From contig JAZRMW010000002.1 in assembly GCA_045647865.1 (NCBI GenBank), positions 1 through 64,000 on the forward strand: a DNA stretch of 64,000 nucleotides, in the 5' to 3' direction. The stretch's first letter is position 1. Every line of letters begins with the position of its first letter. Below are positions 26,133-34,147 of the stretch, in pieces. Under the pieces are notes generated by a model. It searched no databases and was not told the DNA's origin. It saw nothing but the letters and a program-made list of their open reading frames with translations. This stretch comes from Phocaeicola_A sp045647865 (lineage in GTDB: Bacteria > Bacteroidota > Bacteroidia > Bacteroidales > Bacteroidaceae). A program made the translations under genes and the position numbers.

Positions 26133-27941
26133 CTACCACCTCACCACACATTCATGCACAGAGGTATTGCCTACTCCATCCATAACGGTTATACGAAGAG
26201 TATGCTGCGCCCCTTCTTTTGTAAGAGGTGAATCAGACAAACGGACAGTGAGTATACGATTCTTGCTACTGTACTCCATCAATGTCCAACGACCATCAAC
26301 GGTAGCGCGATATTTGGTAATTCCCGTTTGGGAGTCAGCAATTTTGATACGGACGACACCCGTTTTACTCCAAATTGCAGGAGAAACAGGTGTAAGGACA
26401 GGAGGTATCGTGTCAATAGCTACAAAGAATTCGCCACCCAACTCTCGGACATTTGCCTTCATCCATCCCTTTTCGTATCGCCCCCCCACTGAACCAGTCC
26501 ATCCATCGCGACGTTGGGCTACGTAAAGTTTATCTGCATAGGGATGAGCCAAAGTTGGCCAAGCAGAGAAGCAGGATAACCCTTCAGACAATGTACATAC
26601 AAGATGACTTTCATCCGGCCACACTTTAATAGCAATGGGGCAATATCCATGTAGAGGGATAACCTCTTCACCAAACGTAAATATTGGCGAATAGGCATAA
26701 GCATCGGCAGAACTCTTCACATGCAACTCTGTATTTTCGTAGAGCATCCCTTGAGGAATGGTCAACTCCATACCCGCTTGATGGGTTACTGTATTGGTCT
26801 TATTATATTTAAGGAAAGAACAATCATGGGATGAAGTGGGTTTAAGCGATGCTTGAACACCCCTTACCTCAAACCCATACTTTGAAGTGTTTCCATACAA
26901 ATCAGAAAGAATGTACTCGAAATGATAGGGACGCTCCTCAGTGATGGATACAATCCCCCTACCCTCGCCTTCCGCACTTAGCATACGCAACGGATTGCCA
27001 GGAGCTATGAACGACTTCATATACCAACGACGATGCTTCTGATATTCATTATAATCCGTCCAGGAATTTATCAAACGGTTCTCATCAAAACTGAAACGGT
27101 CAGTCTCAGAGTTAAACACCCCCACACCATCCACCAACAGACGGACACTCTTCACTCCGTAGGTGTTATGTGTACCATCCATATAGTCATTGGCTGAAAG
27201 CCCAATACCAATCTCTCCCCAAGCTGTAATCTGTTGGTTCACACGGTTTCCATTTCCAAAATAGAATACAGGAGTCTCTTCTTTACCATTTACTACACCA
27301 CGACCTTTCTGTGGATATATCTTTATACGGTGTGCTCGTGGCGGACGGGTATCCTTTAACTTATCCTTGTAGAATACGAGTGGATCAACGGGCTCGTTCG
27401 TCTCCGTCAAACGGACTTCCATGTGGAGATGAGGGCCAAAGGAATATCCCGAATTGCCTGCCCATGCAACCAACTGCCCCCTCTTCACAGGGAAACGGTC
27501 GGACGCTAAAAGGGTATCGAGCGCAAAAGTCTCGTACTGATATTGATGTTCACGAACAAGCGAAGCCACTTCGGGAAGAAACTTTTGAAGATGTCCGTGT
27601 ACTGTAGTATAACCATTATCATGACTAATATAGAGTGCATTGCCATATCCCCCAGAAGACACGCTGATACGCGAAATATACCCGTCGGCCGGACAATAGA
27701 GAGGTTTTCCCTCCACACCTTGCGTCTTGAAATCCACACCTCCATGGAAATGATTGCTACGAAGTTCAGCAAAACTTCCACTCAGATAGAGAGGAAAATC
27801 AAAAGGGACACGAAAAAGAGTTTCCTGAGCTACACTTAAAAAAGGGAAAAGGAGAAGAAGAAGAAGAAGTCCCACCCTAACTTTCCCCCAAAGAGAGGGG
27901 ATAAAAAATGATATTCTATACTGATTTCTACGTGTTTTCAT
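26133..27941 (-). CDS. Secreted M23 family metallopeptidase
   Basis: A 602-residue exported protein with an LytM/M23 endopeptidase domain near the N-terminus (about 45-200). The zinc motifs are all present: HFHGGVDF (HxxxD), then TVHGHL and GPHLHMEV (HxH). The long C-terminal region is beta-rich and unrecognised; repeats of the IKIADSQTGI type suggest Ig-like domains. M23 enzymes cut peptidoglycan cross-links. The open frame runs to 28097, but the strong -7 box at 27950-27957 lies inside that extension, and the signal peptide (VGLLLLLLLFPFLSVAQ) follows the ATG at 27941, so I start there. Confidence 0.9.
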   Translation of the reverse strand: MKTRRNQYRISFFIPSLWGKVRVGLLLLLLLFPFLSVAQETLFRVPFDFPLYLSGSFAELRSNHFHGGVDFKTQGVEGKPLYCPADGYISRISVSSGGYGNALYISHDNGYTTVHGHLQKFLPEVASLVREHQYQYETFALDTLLASDRFPVKRGQLVAWAGNSGYSFGPHLHMEVRLTETNEPVDPLVFYKDKLKDTRPPRAHRIKIYPQKGRGVVNGKEETPVFYFGNGNRVNQQITAWGEIGIGLSANDYMDGTHNTYGVKSVRLLVDGVGVFNSETDRFSFDENRLINSWTDYNEYQKHRRWYMKSFIAPGNPLRMLSAEGEGRGIVSITEERPYHFEYILSDLYGNTSKYGFEVRGVQASLKPTSSHDCSFLKYNKTNTVTHQAGMELTIPQGMLYENTELHVKSSADAYAYSPIFTFGEEVIPLHGYCPIAIKVWPDESHLVCTLSEGLSCFSAWPTLAHPYADKLYVAQRRDGWTGSVGGRYEKGWMKANVRELGGEFFVAIDTIPPVLTPVSPAIWSKTGVVRIKIADSQTGITKYRATVDGRWTLMEYSSKNRILTVRLSDSPLTKEGAQHTLRITVMDGVGNTSVHECVVRW

Positions 27942-27949
27942 TCTGTCTG

Positions 27950-27957
27950 CAAATATA
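27950..27957 (-). promoter_or_regulatory. -7 box of the M23 gene
   Basis: The minus strand reads TATATTTG, only 8 bp before the ATG, so the transcript may be nearly leaderless. It also decides the start codon. Confidence 0.6.
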
Positions 27958-28172
27958 GACAAAATTTTCCGAACTATAAAGTGCTTCAAACGTACAAATT
28001 CTATTCTAATGAAAAAAACAAGGTCTAAACTCTTCAATACATACAACTTCAGACATCCATATAGCATCCCCCTCTCCTTCCATCGAAGTTCAGCCATTCA
28101 CCAGTCGGTCTTTCCTTATATTTCAATCCATCTTCAGTTATTCATCCATCGACAGACTGTTGTCTTTAAAAA

Positions 28173-28236
28173 GTATAGTGCGGCACTATACATAAGTGTA
28201 ATGCCGCATTACACTACGGAACAGTGCCGCATTATA
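28173..28236. repeat. Array of three 23-bp-spaced palindromes (TGCSGCA core)
   Basis: Perfect 19-bp palindromes at 28173-28191 (GTATAGTGCGGCACTATAC) and 28196-28214 (GTGTAATGCCGCATTACAC), then a degenerate third centred on 28228. The centres are 28182, 28205 and 28228, exactly 23 bp apart. The array lies in the 315-bp spacer upstream of the nuclease-lipoprotein pair. An 87-codon frame crossing it (28009-28272) is judged spurious. Confidence 0.88.
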
Positions 28237-28351
28237 CTTTCCATCTTTAGCAATACTTCCGCAAACGAATAACAAAAAGCCAATGGAAAAATTACTAAAG
28301 GCTCATAGAAAAATCCAAGAGAATATCATAATGTTAAATATACAAAAGTTA

Positions 28352-28383
28352 TTTGTCCAACTTAACAAATATTTATATCTTCG
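28352..28383 (+). promoter_or_regulatory. Promoter of the lipoprotein-nuclease pair
   Basis: TTTG at 28352-28355, 20 bp, then TATCTTCG at 28376-28383 (one mismatch from TAnnTTTG), 29 bp before the start codon. Confidence 0.55.
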
Positions 28384-28412
28384 CTCAATCAAATTTGTAG
28401 AACTTATACATT

Positions 28413-29207
28413 ATGAACACTATTTTATTCAATCATATTAAACACCTACGACATATACATTTCATTACCTTTATATTCTTTGCATTCTGTATTACAAGTT
28501 GTAGTAGTGAAGAAGAAAGAGATTCTTCGGTATACAAAGACAAGGAGACTTTTGAAAATTATCTAACAGAAAGAATCAATTCTTATGTAGAGAAACATGC
28601 ATCTGAGCTTGTCAATGAACAAACAAACATATTCACGCTACAACCCGTAAGGATGTTCAAACACTCTTTCTTTGAAGAAGATGATTTCAGAAAAGGTCAT
28701 TGGTATAAGGTTGCTTCTGACAACGGATTATGTAGCGACAGTATCAATTCAATGATTAATCGAGAGATAGATGTCTATAATACGTATCATGGAAGCAATG
28801 ATAGCGTTGTGTCTATAACCGAAAGTGAGGCAAACATTCGTATCAATGAGCAAATAGAACACATCAATGTAGTACCTTTTAGCCAAGATGAAATAATTGA
28901 TGAGAACGCATATGCGACTATCGAAAAGTTGGAGTACTTCGGTGCATACGATTTGATAGATATACTAATTGGTCCTCTTATAACATTTGGGATTGGTTGG
29001 CTTTTCGGATTTATCATTGGATACATTTGGAGTCTTATATTCCATCCGTCAGAAGAAGCTATTGTTGGCATGGCAAAGGTGATAGGATATCTATTTATGA
29101 TACTTTGGGCAGGTCTATTTTGCTGGTTGACTTATAAATATATCGCCATCAGTATGGATTTAGAGAATATTATCAGCTCTAATATTATCAATGCTTTAAT
29201 ATTTTAA
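28413..29207 (+). CDS. Lipoprotein with C-terminal membrane helices, partner of the nuclease
   Basis: No family recognised. The 264-residue product has an N-terminal lipoprotein signal (FAFCITSCSSEEE, lipobox ITSC) and an acidic soluble region (about 30-165). Near the C-terminus there are two or three hydrophobic segments: IDILIGPLITFGIGWLFGFIIGYIWSLIF (about 185-213) and VIGYLFMILWAGLFCWLTY (about 224-242). A lipoprotein that also spans the membrane is unusual. It starts 12 bp before a putative nuclease gene and shares its low GC. It could be an immunity protein, or an export or anchoring partner; both are guesses from context. Confidence 0.7.
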   Translation: MNTILFNHIKHLRHIHFITFIFFAFCITSCSSEEERDSSVYKDKETFENYLTERINSYVEKHASELVNEQTNIFTLQPVRMFKHSFFEEDDFRKGHWYKVASDNGLCSDSINSMINREIDVYNTYHGSNDSVVSITESEANIRINEQIEHINVVPFSQDEIIDENAYATIEKLEYFGAYDLIDILIGPLITFGIGWLFGFIIGYIWSLIFHPSEEAIVGMAKVIGYLFMILWAGLFCWLTYKYIAISMDLENIISSNIINALIF

Positions 29208-29219
29208 CGATTTTAGGAT

Positions 29220-30032
29220 ATGGGAAAATTCATAACGTCAACATTAATTGCAGCAATCACTTTTACAGGTATCTGCATGGGCAGAAAAACTGTAGTCAAA
29301 TCATATTTTGAAAAAGAAGGCCAATCAATTATCAAATCAGAGATTAAACATGTTGGAAAAAACATAAGCATCAATACCCTTCGCAAAGAGTGCCGTAAAT
29401 TCACACAAACACGTATCAAACATTCTCTACGCATTTTATCTTCATCCGAGAAAAAACAGTTGGCACGCATGGGTAATATAATCCCTTTTGGTAACGATGG
29501 AATAAATAGCGAAAAATGGACATTGAGACAAATAGCGGAGCAACCTCTTTATCCAAAGGCTATCAAAAATTTTAAAGAGTTTTGTACCAAAGAGGGTATT
29601 TCAGATGAGGTTATGGCTAAAATATTAAATGATTTCGGAAAGAGTAGAAGAATTGTTCTTCCTGCGAACAATCGCCATGTGGATTTCTCAGGAATGGCAA
29701 TAAACATATGTAAATTACCTTCAACTGATGAACTCATTTCACATTTGGGTGGTAAAGATGCGATAAAAGGGATGTCGGAAAAGAACTTGAAGGAAAAGAT
29801 ACGAGAATATCACTACCAAATAGCCCATAATGCATTCGCAAAGAGATATAACGTAACACCTAAACAAGCTGAAAGAATTTTTGGTTTGTTAGACCATGCT
29901 CCCCATGAAGCAGAAAATGGAGTCATGCAGTTGGTTCCTAATAGTGTTCATAATTTCAAGCAACATTATGGTCATGACGGACTTGTTTCAAAACGAGTTG
30001 CAGAAATAAAAACATTGATAATTAATATTTGA
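29220..30032 (+). CDS. Putative HNH/EndoVII-type nuclease toxin
   Basis: A 270-residue protein. The N-terminus (ITSTLIAAITFTGICMG) could be a signal or anchor. The middle is basic and helical. The C-terminal 50 residues carry LLDHAPHEAENGVMQLVPNSVHNFKQHYGHDG (residues 223-254, quoted here as blocks LLDHAPHE, MQLVP, SVHNF, HYGHDG), a histidine layout (His226, 229, 244, 249, 252 with Glu230) like the LHH/WHH branch of HNH/EndoVII nucleases that form the toxin tips of polymorphic toxins. A DNase activity is inferred from that layout only. Neighbours: the membrane lipoprotein 12 bp upstream; a strong terminator directly after. Confidence 0.65.
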   Translation: MGKFITSTLIAAITFTGICMGRKTVVKSYFEKEGQSIIKSEIKHVGKNISINTLRKECRKFTQTRIKHSLRILSSSEKKQLARMGNIIPFGNDGINSEKWTLRQIAEQPLYPKAIKNFKEFCTKEGISDEVMAKILNDFGKSRRIVLPANNRHVDFSGMAINICKLPSTDELISHLGGKDAIKGMSEKNLKEKIREYHYQIAHNAFAKRYNVTPKQAERIFGLLDHAPHEAENGVMQLVPNSVHNFKQHYGHDGLVSKRVAEIKTLIINI

Positions 30033-30035
30033 TAT

Positions 30036-30082
30036 AAAAAAATCCCGCAACTTTCACCTAGTGGAAGTTGCGGGATTTTTTT
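30036..30082. terminator. Bidirectional terminator between the nuclease gene and nadC
   Basis: AATCCCGCAACTT pairs with AAGTTGCGGGATT around a short loop, with A7 on one side and T7 on the other, so it can serve both convergent genes. Confidence 0.9.
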
Positions 30083-30102
30083 ATAAGTTATAGAAGTTAC
30101 TA

Positions 30103-30951
30103 TCAGCAAGCCTTGAAGCTCATGTCAAGTCCTTTCACCGAGTGTGTAAGGGCACCTACAGAGATGAAGTCAACGCCACACTCAGCATAATCGCGAAGGG
30201 TGTCGAAGGTGATACCACCCGATGATTCTGTCTCGAAACGTCCACCGATGATTTCTACGGCCTTGCGGGTATTCTCAGGAGTAAAATTGTCAAGCATGAT
30301 GCGGTCAACACCGCCAATGGCCAACACTTGATTGAGTTCATCAAAGTTACGCACCTCAATTTCAATCTTCAAATCCTTACCTTTTGCTTTGCAATACTCT
30401 TTAGCGCGAAGGATAGCCTTGTCGATACCACCAGCAAAATCCACATGATTGTCCTTGAGTAGGATCATATCGAAGAGGCCAATACGATGGTTTACACCTC
30501 CACCAATCTTCACCGCAGCCTTCTCCAACATACGGAGGCCGGGAGTGGTCTTTCGGGTATCGAGCACACGAGTGCGGGTTCCTTCGAGCTGCTTTACGTA
30601 GCGACGTGTCATTGTGGCAATACCACTCATACGTTGCATGACGTTCAGCATCAAACGCTCAGTTTGGAGAAGTGATTGGATTTTTCCCTCAACAACCATG
30701 GCAACATCGCCGGGCTTAACCTCTGTACCATCTTCAATAAAGACCTCTACTTTCATTGTAGGATCAAAGCGATGGAATATCTCTTTGGCAATTTCCATAC
30801 CAGCCAATACTCCAGCTTCTTTTATCAACAAACGAGATTTTCCCATGGCATCATCAGGAATACAACAAAGGGTTGTATGGTCACCATCACCGATATCCTC
30901 TGCAAAAGCAAGGTCTATCAAAGTGTCAATCAATTCATCTACAGATTTCAT
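30103..30951 (-). CDS. nadC: Nicotinate-nucleotide pyrophosphorylase (quinolinate phosphoribosyltransferase)
   Basis: Converts quinolinate and PRPP to nicotinate mononucleotide in de novo NAD synthesis. The 282-residue product has the expected length and motifs: AEDIGDGDHTT at the N-terminus, QRMSGIATMTRRYV, the TRKTTPGLRMLEKAAVKIGGGVNHRIGL active-site region with its Arg/Lys/His cluster, LLKDNHV, EVRNFDEL, IMLDNFTPE, and the phosphate-binding end ESSGGI with ISVGALTHS. It stands alone, away from nadA/nadB, with a near-consensus -7 box upstream. Confidence 0.97.
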   Translation of the reverse strand: MKSVDELIDTLIDLAFAEDIGDGDHTTLCCIPDDAMGKSRLLIKEAGVLAGMEIAKEIFHRFDPTMKVEVFIEDGTEVKPGDVAMVVEGKIQSLLQTERLMLNVMQRMSGIATMTRRYVKQLEGTRTRVLDTRKTTPGLRMLEKAAVKIGGGVNHRIGLFDMILLKDNHVDFAGGIDKAILRAKEYCKAKGKDLKIEIEVRNFDELNQVLAIGGVDRIMLDNFTPENTRKAVEIIGGRFETESSGGITFDTLRDYAECGVDFISVGALTHSVKGLDMSFKAC

Positions 30952-30980
30952 ATTACTATTCTTATTTATGATTTATGCCG

Positions 30981-30988
30981 CGAAAATA
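30981..30988 (-). promoter_or_regulatory. -7 box of nadC
   Basis: The minus strand reads TATTTTCG, one mismatch from TAnnTTTG, 29 bp before the start codon. Confidence 0.5.
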
Positions 30989-31093
30989 CGATTATTTTCT
31001 TGGATAAGAAAATTTTTGCAGAACATTCTCCAACATCAAGTGTTTATGAGATTGAAAACAACTTTTTGTATAACCTAAAAAAATGGTAAAAAG

Positions 31094-31717
31094 ATGAAAA
31101 GATTTATCCCTATCCTGCTAGCTTCCATAGCCTTGGTGGCTTGCGAAAAAGAGCCGAACACGGACAAGTTGGATAACCACTATTTAGTGTACACCGACTA
31201 TGACAAAGGTACCGACTTTGGTTCACTAACAACTTATTATGTGCCGGACAGCATTCTCTACATCAATAGTGGAGACAAGAAGGAATATTGGCGCGGTGAT
31301 GCAGCTACAGCCGTTCGTATGGAGTTCATCAGCAACATGAATGAACATTTTGTCCGTGTAAACAACATTGAAGATGCCGATATCGGCTTGCAACTGAGCT
31401 ACGTAGCCAGCACTTATACTTTTGCAGGATATGCAGGAGGTGATCCATGGTGGTACGGTTATCCCTATTACTGGACACCCGGATATTGGGGAGGATATTG
31501 GGGAGGATGGTATTACTCCTATCCGATTGTCTATAGCTACACAACAGGTTCCATCATTGCCGAGATGGTAAATCTAAGTGTACCAGAGGAAAAGAAACTC
31601 CCTGTCATCTGGAGTGCCTACATCAGTGGTATCCTCAATTCACAAGGAAAACTGAATCTTGAAAAGACCGAAGCGGCCATTGATCAAGCGTTTAAACAAA
31701 CGAATGTATTGAAATAA
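31094..31717 (+). CDS. DUF4136 lipoprotein
   Basis: A 207-residue lipoprotein (lipobox LVAC, Cys17) with a DUF4136 fold: an N-terminal strand-helix region (HYLVYTDYDKGTDFGSLTTYYVPDS) and a C-terminal helix rich in Lys/Glu (LEKTEAAIDQAFKQ). Between them (about 115-150) is a stretch very rich in Trp, Tyr and Gly (WWYGYPYYW, GGYWGGWYYSYP). Function unknown; outer-membrane location inferred. It starts 19 bp before an outer-membrane barrel gene on the same strand, so the two probably work together at the envelope. Confidence 0.88.
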   Translation: MKRFIPILLASIALVACEKEPNTDKLDNHYLVYTDYDKGTDFGSLTTYYVPDSILYINSGDKKEYWRGDAATAVRMEFISNMNEHFVRVNNIEDADIGLQLSYVASTYTFAGYAGGDPWWYGYPYYWTPGYWGGYWGGWYYSYPIVYSYTTGSIIAEMVNLSVPEEKKLPVIWSAYISGILNSQGKLNLEKTEAAIDQAFKQTNVLK

Positions 31718-31736
31718 AAATTTAGAAAAAAGAGTT

Positions 31737-32360
31737 ATGAAAACGATCAAATATCTTGCAAAAAGAGTTGCCGCCGTGCTCAGCATAGCTACACTCGCCC
31801 TCCTGCCCGCAAAAGCACAGGTATCCAATGATATGTTCTACAACATAGATTGGCAATTCAACATCCCGTTGAATAACAATTTCTCCAACGATGCAAGCGG
31901 ATGGGGCATGAACTTCGAAATGGGTTACTACGTAACTCCTGAACTGGCCGTGGGAGGATTTCTCAGCTACCATACCAACAATGAATACTTCGAGCGATCC
32001 ACAATCCACATGGGTTCTACAGCATTGAACACCGACCAACAACACTCGCTCTTCCAGCTTCCTTTTGGTGTGTTAGCCCACTATCGTTTCGATTACGGTA
32101 AACTACAACCTTATGTAGGTATGAAAATTGGCGCAGCATATGCCAAGATGACTTCGGATTACTACATTTTCGAGAGCGACAAGAATACATGGGGATTCTT
32201 TGCCTCTCCCGAAGTGGGTGTACAATTTTATCCGTGGGAAGGAAGCATAGGCTTCCATGCCGCCCTATACTACAGTATATCCACCAATCAAGGCAGTCTG
32301 ATGACTTACGAAATGAATAGCATCAACTCCTTGGGATTTCGCCTCGGTATAGCTTTTTAA
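31737..32360 (+). CDS. Outer membrane beta-barrel protein
   Basis: A 207-residue protein with a signal peptide (VLSIATLALLPAKAQ) and about eight amphipathic strands, such as GMNFEMGYYVTPELAVGGFLSYH, LPFGVLAHYRFDYGKLQPYVGMKIGAAY, and a final strand INSLGFRLGIAF ending in Phe, typical of BAM substrates. It resembles small OmpW/OprF-type barrels of Bacteroidales. Function unknown. Co-transcribed with the DUF4136 gene; a terminator follows. Confidence 0.88.
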   Translation: MKTIKYLAKRVAAVLSIATLALLPAKAQVSNDMFYNIDWQFNIPLNNNFSNDASGWGMNFEMGYYVTPELAVGGFLSYHTNNEYFERSTIHMGSTALNTDQQHSLFQLPFGVLAHYRFDYGKLQPYVGMKIGAAYAKMTSDYYIFESDKNTWGFFASPEVGVQFYPWEGSIGFHAALYYSISTNQGSLMTYEMNSINSLGFRLGIAF

Positions 32361-32421
32361 CAAACAAAAACAGAGAAAGGGTGCACTATTTCCCATCACG
32401 TGACGTACACCATATCTGCCA

Positions 32422-32460
32422 AGAGCCGCCCTTCGGTCTTTGTATCACCGGGACGGCTCT
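32422..32460 (+). terminator. Terminator after the barrel gene
   Basis: AGAGCCG (32422-32428) pairs with CGGCTCT (32454-32460), followed by TTTCTATCATTTT. The remaining spacer up to 32626 holds no gene that I can see. Confidence 0.7.
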
Positions 32461-32626
32461 TTCTATCATTTTCCAATCTTTTTAACAAGACATATAAAAA
32501 CACTTTTGAAAGACTTGGTAATTCTTCAAGAAGACTTTTCAGTATATTCAAGAAGGACTTTTATATGCAATTTCCTCCACGACGAAATTCAAGCACACAT
32601 AATTGTATATATCATAAACTTGCACA

Positions 32627-33820
32627 TTACAAAATTACAAATCCGGCATTGGTTAATCCCCTGTGAATAAGCTGGATGTGCTCAGCATTACGGGTTTCGA
32701 GTACAACACGGAGGGTACAACCGTTCACTTGTGCACTGGCATTGGTACGTTCATGACTGACACTGATAATATTTCCACCCAATTGAGCAATTACTCCACA
32801 CACGGCCGAAAGTTGGCCGGGTTGGTCGTATAAATCCACAGTAAGCGTCTCCATACGTCCTGATTTGCTGAGTCCTCGGGTAATTACACGGCTGAGGATG
32901 GTCACATCAATATTGCCACCTGACACAAGACATATCACTTTCTTCCCCTTCACCGGTACCTTATTAAACATAGCTGCAGCTACGGCTACAGCTCCAGCTC
33001 CTTCAGCAACCAATTTCTGTTGTTCAATGAGAGCAAGGATAGCAGCAGCAATTTCATCATCCGTCACAGTAACTATACCATCCACATACCGTTGACAGAA
33101 ATCGAAAGTATTCACACCCGGTTCCTTTACTGCAATACCATCGGCTATTGTTGAAACAGAATCAAGACGTTTTATTTTACTATCAATCAAGGATTCTGCC
33201 ATACTAGGCGCGCCCATGGCCTGTACACCATAAACTTTGACCGAAGGTTTCAATTGCTTGAGGGCACAAGCCACACCCGAAATCAATCCACCACCACCAA
33301 CTGGCACAATCACAATATCCACATCGCCCATTTCATCTAACATTTCCAAACCGATAGAACCTTGTCCTGCTATCACATGCAAATCATCAAAAGGATGAAC
33401 AAGTGTGTATCCATATTCGTCACGCAACTGAAGGGCATGTTGATAAGCATCGTCATAGACACCAGGCACCAAACACACTTCAGCACCATAACGTTTGGTT
33501 GCTTCCACTTTGGAAATAGGGGCACCGGCAGGCAGACAAATAAGCGAAGAAATCCCATTCTTAGTTGCCGCCAAAGCGACACCTTGAGCATGATTACCTG
33601 CAGAACATGCTATAACCCCATGAGACTTCTCCTCTTCGGAAAGTTGGGAGATTTTATAATATGCACCACGCAATTTGAACGATCCGGTATATTGGAGATT
33701 CTCGGGCTTCAAATAGATTTCACTTTCACGATTGATTAAGGGAGCTGCTATCAAATGCGGATGCCGGACAGCATCGCGCAACACATGAGCAGCCTTATAG
33801 ATTTCACTGAGTTCAAGCAT
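32627..33820 (-). CDS. ilvA: Threonine ammonia-lyase with one ACT domain
   Basis: Deaminates threonine to 2-oxobutanoate, the first step to isoleucine. The 397-residue, PLP-dependent fold type II enzyme has the lysine loop YTGSFKLRGAY (PLP Lys), CSAGNHAQGVALAA, the phosphate-binding GGGGLISG and SGGNID. The C-terminus (about 325-397) has a single ACT-like regulatory domain, as in the short TdcB-related form common in Bacteroidetes, rather than the double ACT of E. coli IlvA. Feedback by isoleucine cannot be judged. The symbol follows common usage. -7 box at 33881. Confidence 0.93.
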   Translation of the reverse strand: MLELSEIYKAAHVLRDAVRHPHLIAAPLINRESEIYLKPENLQYTGSFKLRGAYYKISQLSEEEKSHGVIACSAGNHAQGVALAATKNGISSLICLPAGAPISKVEATKRYGAEVCLVPGVYDDAYQHALQLRDEYGYTLVHPFDDLHVIAGQGSIGLEMLDEMGDVDIVIVPVGGGGLISGVACALKQLKPSVKVYGVQAMGAPSMAESLIDSKIKRLDSVSTIADGIAVKEPGVNTFDFCQRYVDGIVTVTDDEIAAAILALIEQQKLVAEGAGAVAVAAAMFNKVPVKGKKVICLVSGGNIDVTILSRVITRGLSKSGRMETLTVDLYDQPGQLSAVCGVIAQLGGNIISVSHERTNASAQVNGCTLRVVLETRNAEHIQLIHRGLTNAGFVIL

Positions 33821-33880
33821 AGTATTGGGAATTACTTGATATATAAAATATGGCTTTTCAAACTATTTAAATTGATGCCG

Positions 33881-33888
33881 CAAAGCTA
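33881..33888 (-). promoter_or_regulatory. -7 box of ilvA
   Basis: The minus strand reads TAGCTTTG (TAnnTTTG), 60 bp before the start codon. Confidence 0.6.
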
Positions 33889-33938
33889 CGAATATTTTCT
33901 TAATATATAATCTTTATTCCCTTGCATTTTTCTTTTAT

Positions 33939-33997
33939 CTGAAAAATATTTTTCTTAGACAAGGAAAGTTTTTTTTCCTGACGGGAGAAAAATAATA
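33939..33997. repeat. Dispersed repeat, copy B
   Basis: Contains the palindrome GAAAAATATTTTTC, then a T8 run and a GGGAGAAAAATA block, the same pieces as at 2903-2950. It sits in the 327-bp divergent spacer between ilvA and the acyltransferase gene. Confidence 0.45.
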
Positions 33998-34094
33998 TGA
34001 ATAAAACTGCACTGAATCAAATTTTCCATGTTCATTTTCAGCACAAAATAGTTTTATTTGAGCACAAACGAACTGAGAATTCCTTTTTTATTCG

Positions 34095-34102
34095 TATATT
34101 TG
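34095..34102 (+). promoter_or_regulatory. -7 box of the lipid/aryl-polyene-like operon
   Basis: TATATTTG matches TAnnTTTG, 45 bp before the first start codon. Two AGCACAAA words 21 bp apart (34040 and 34061) lie just upstream and could be an operator. Confidence 0.65.
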
Positions 34103-34147
34103 CACCTTCCTTCACGAAATTAGACAATATTAATTTAAGGAATAAAG

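Noticed and set aside
27942..28097. N-terminal extension of the M23 peptidase
   Set aside because: The extra 52 codons contain the -7 box, and a clean signal peptide begins only after the ATG at 27941.
28009..28272. 87-codon ORF across the second palindrome array
   Set aside because: Low-complexity composition, no signal or family feature, and overlap with perfect palindromes in non-coding DNA.
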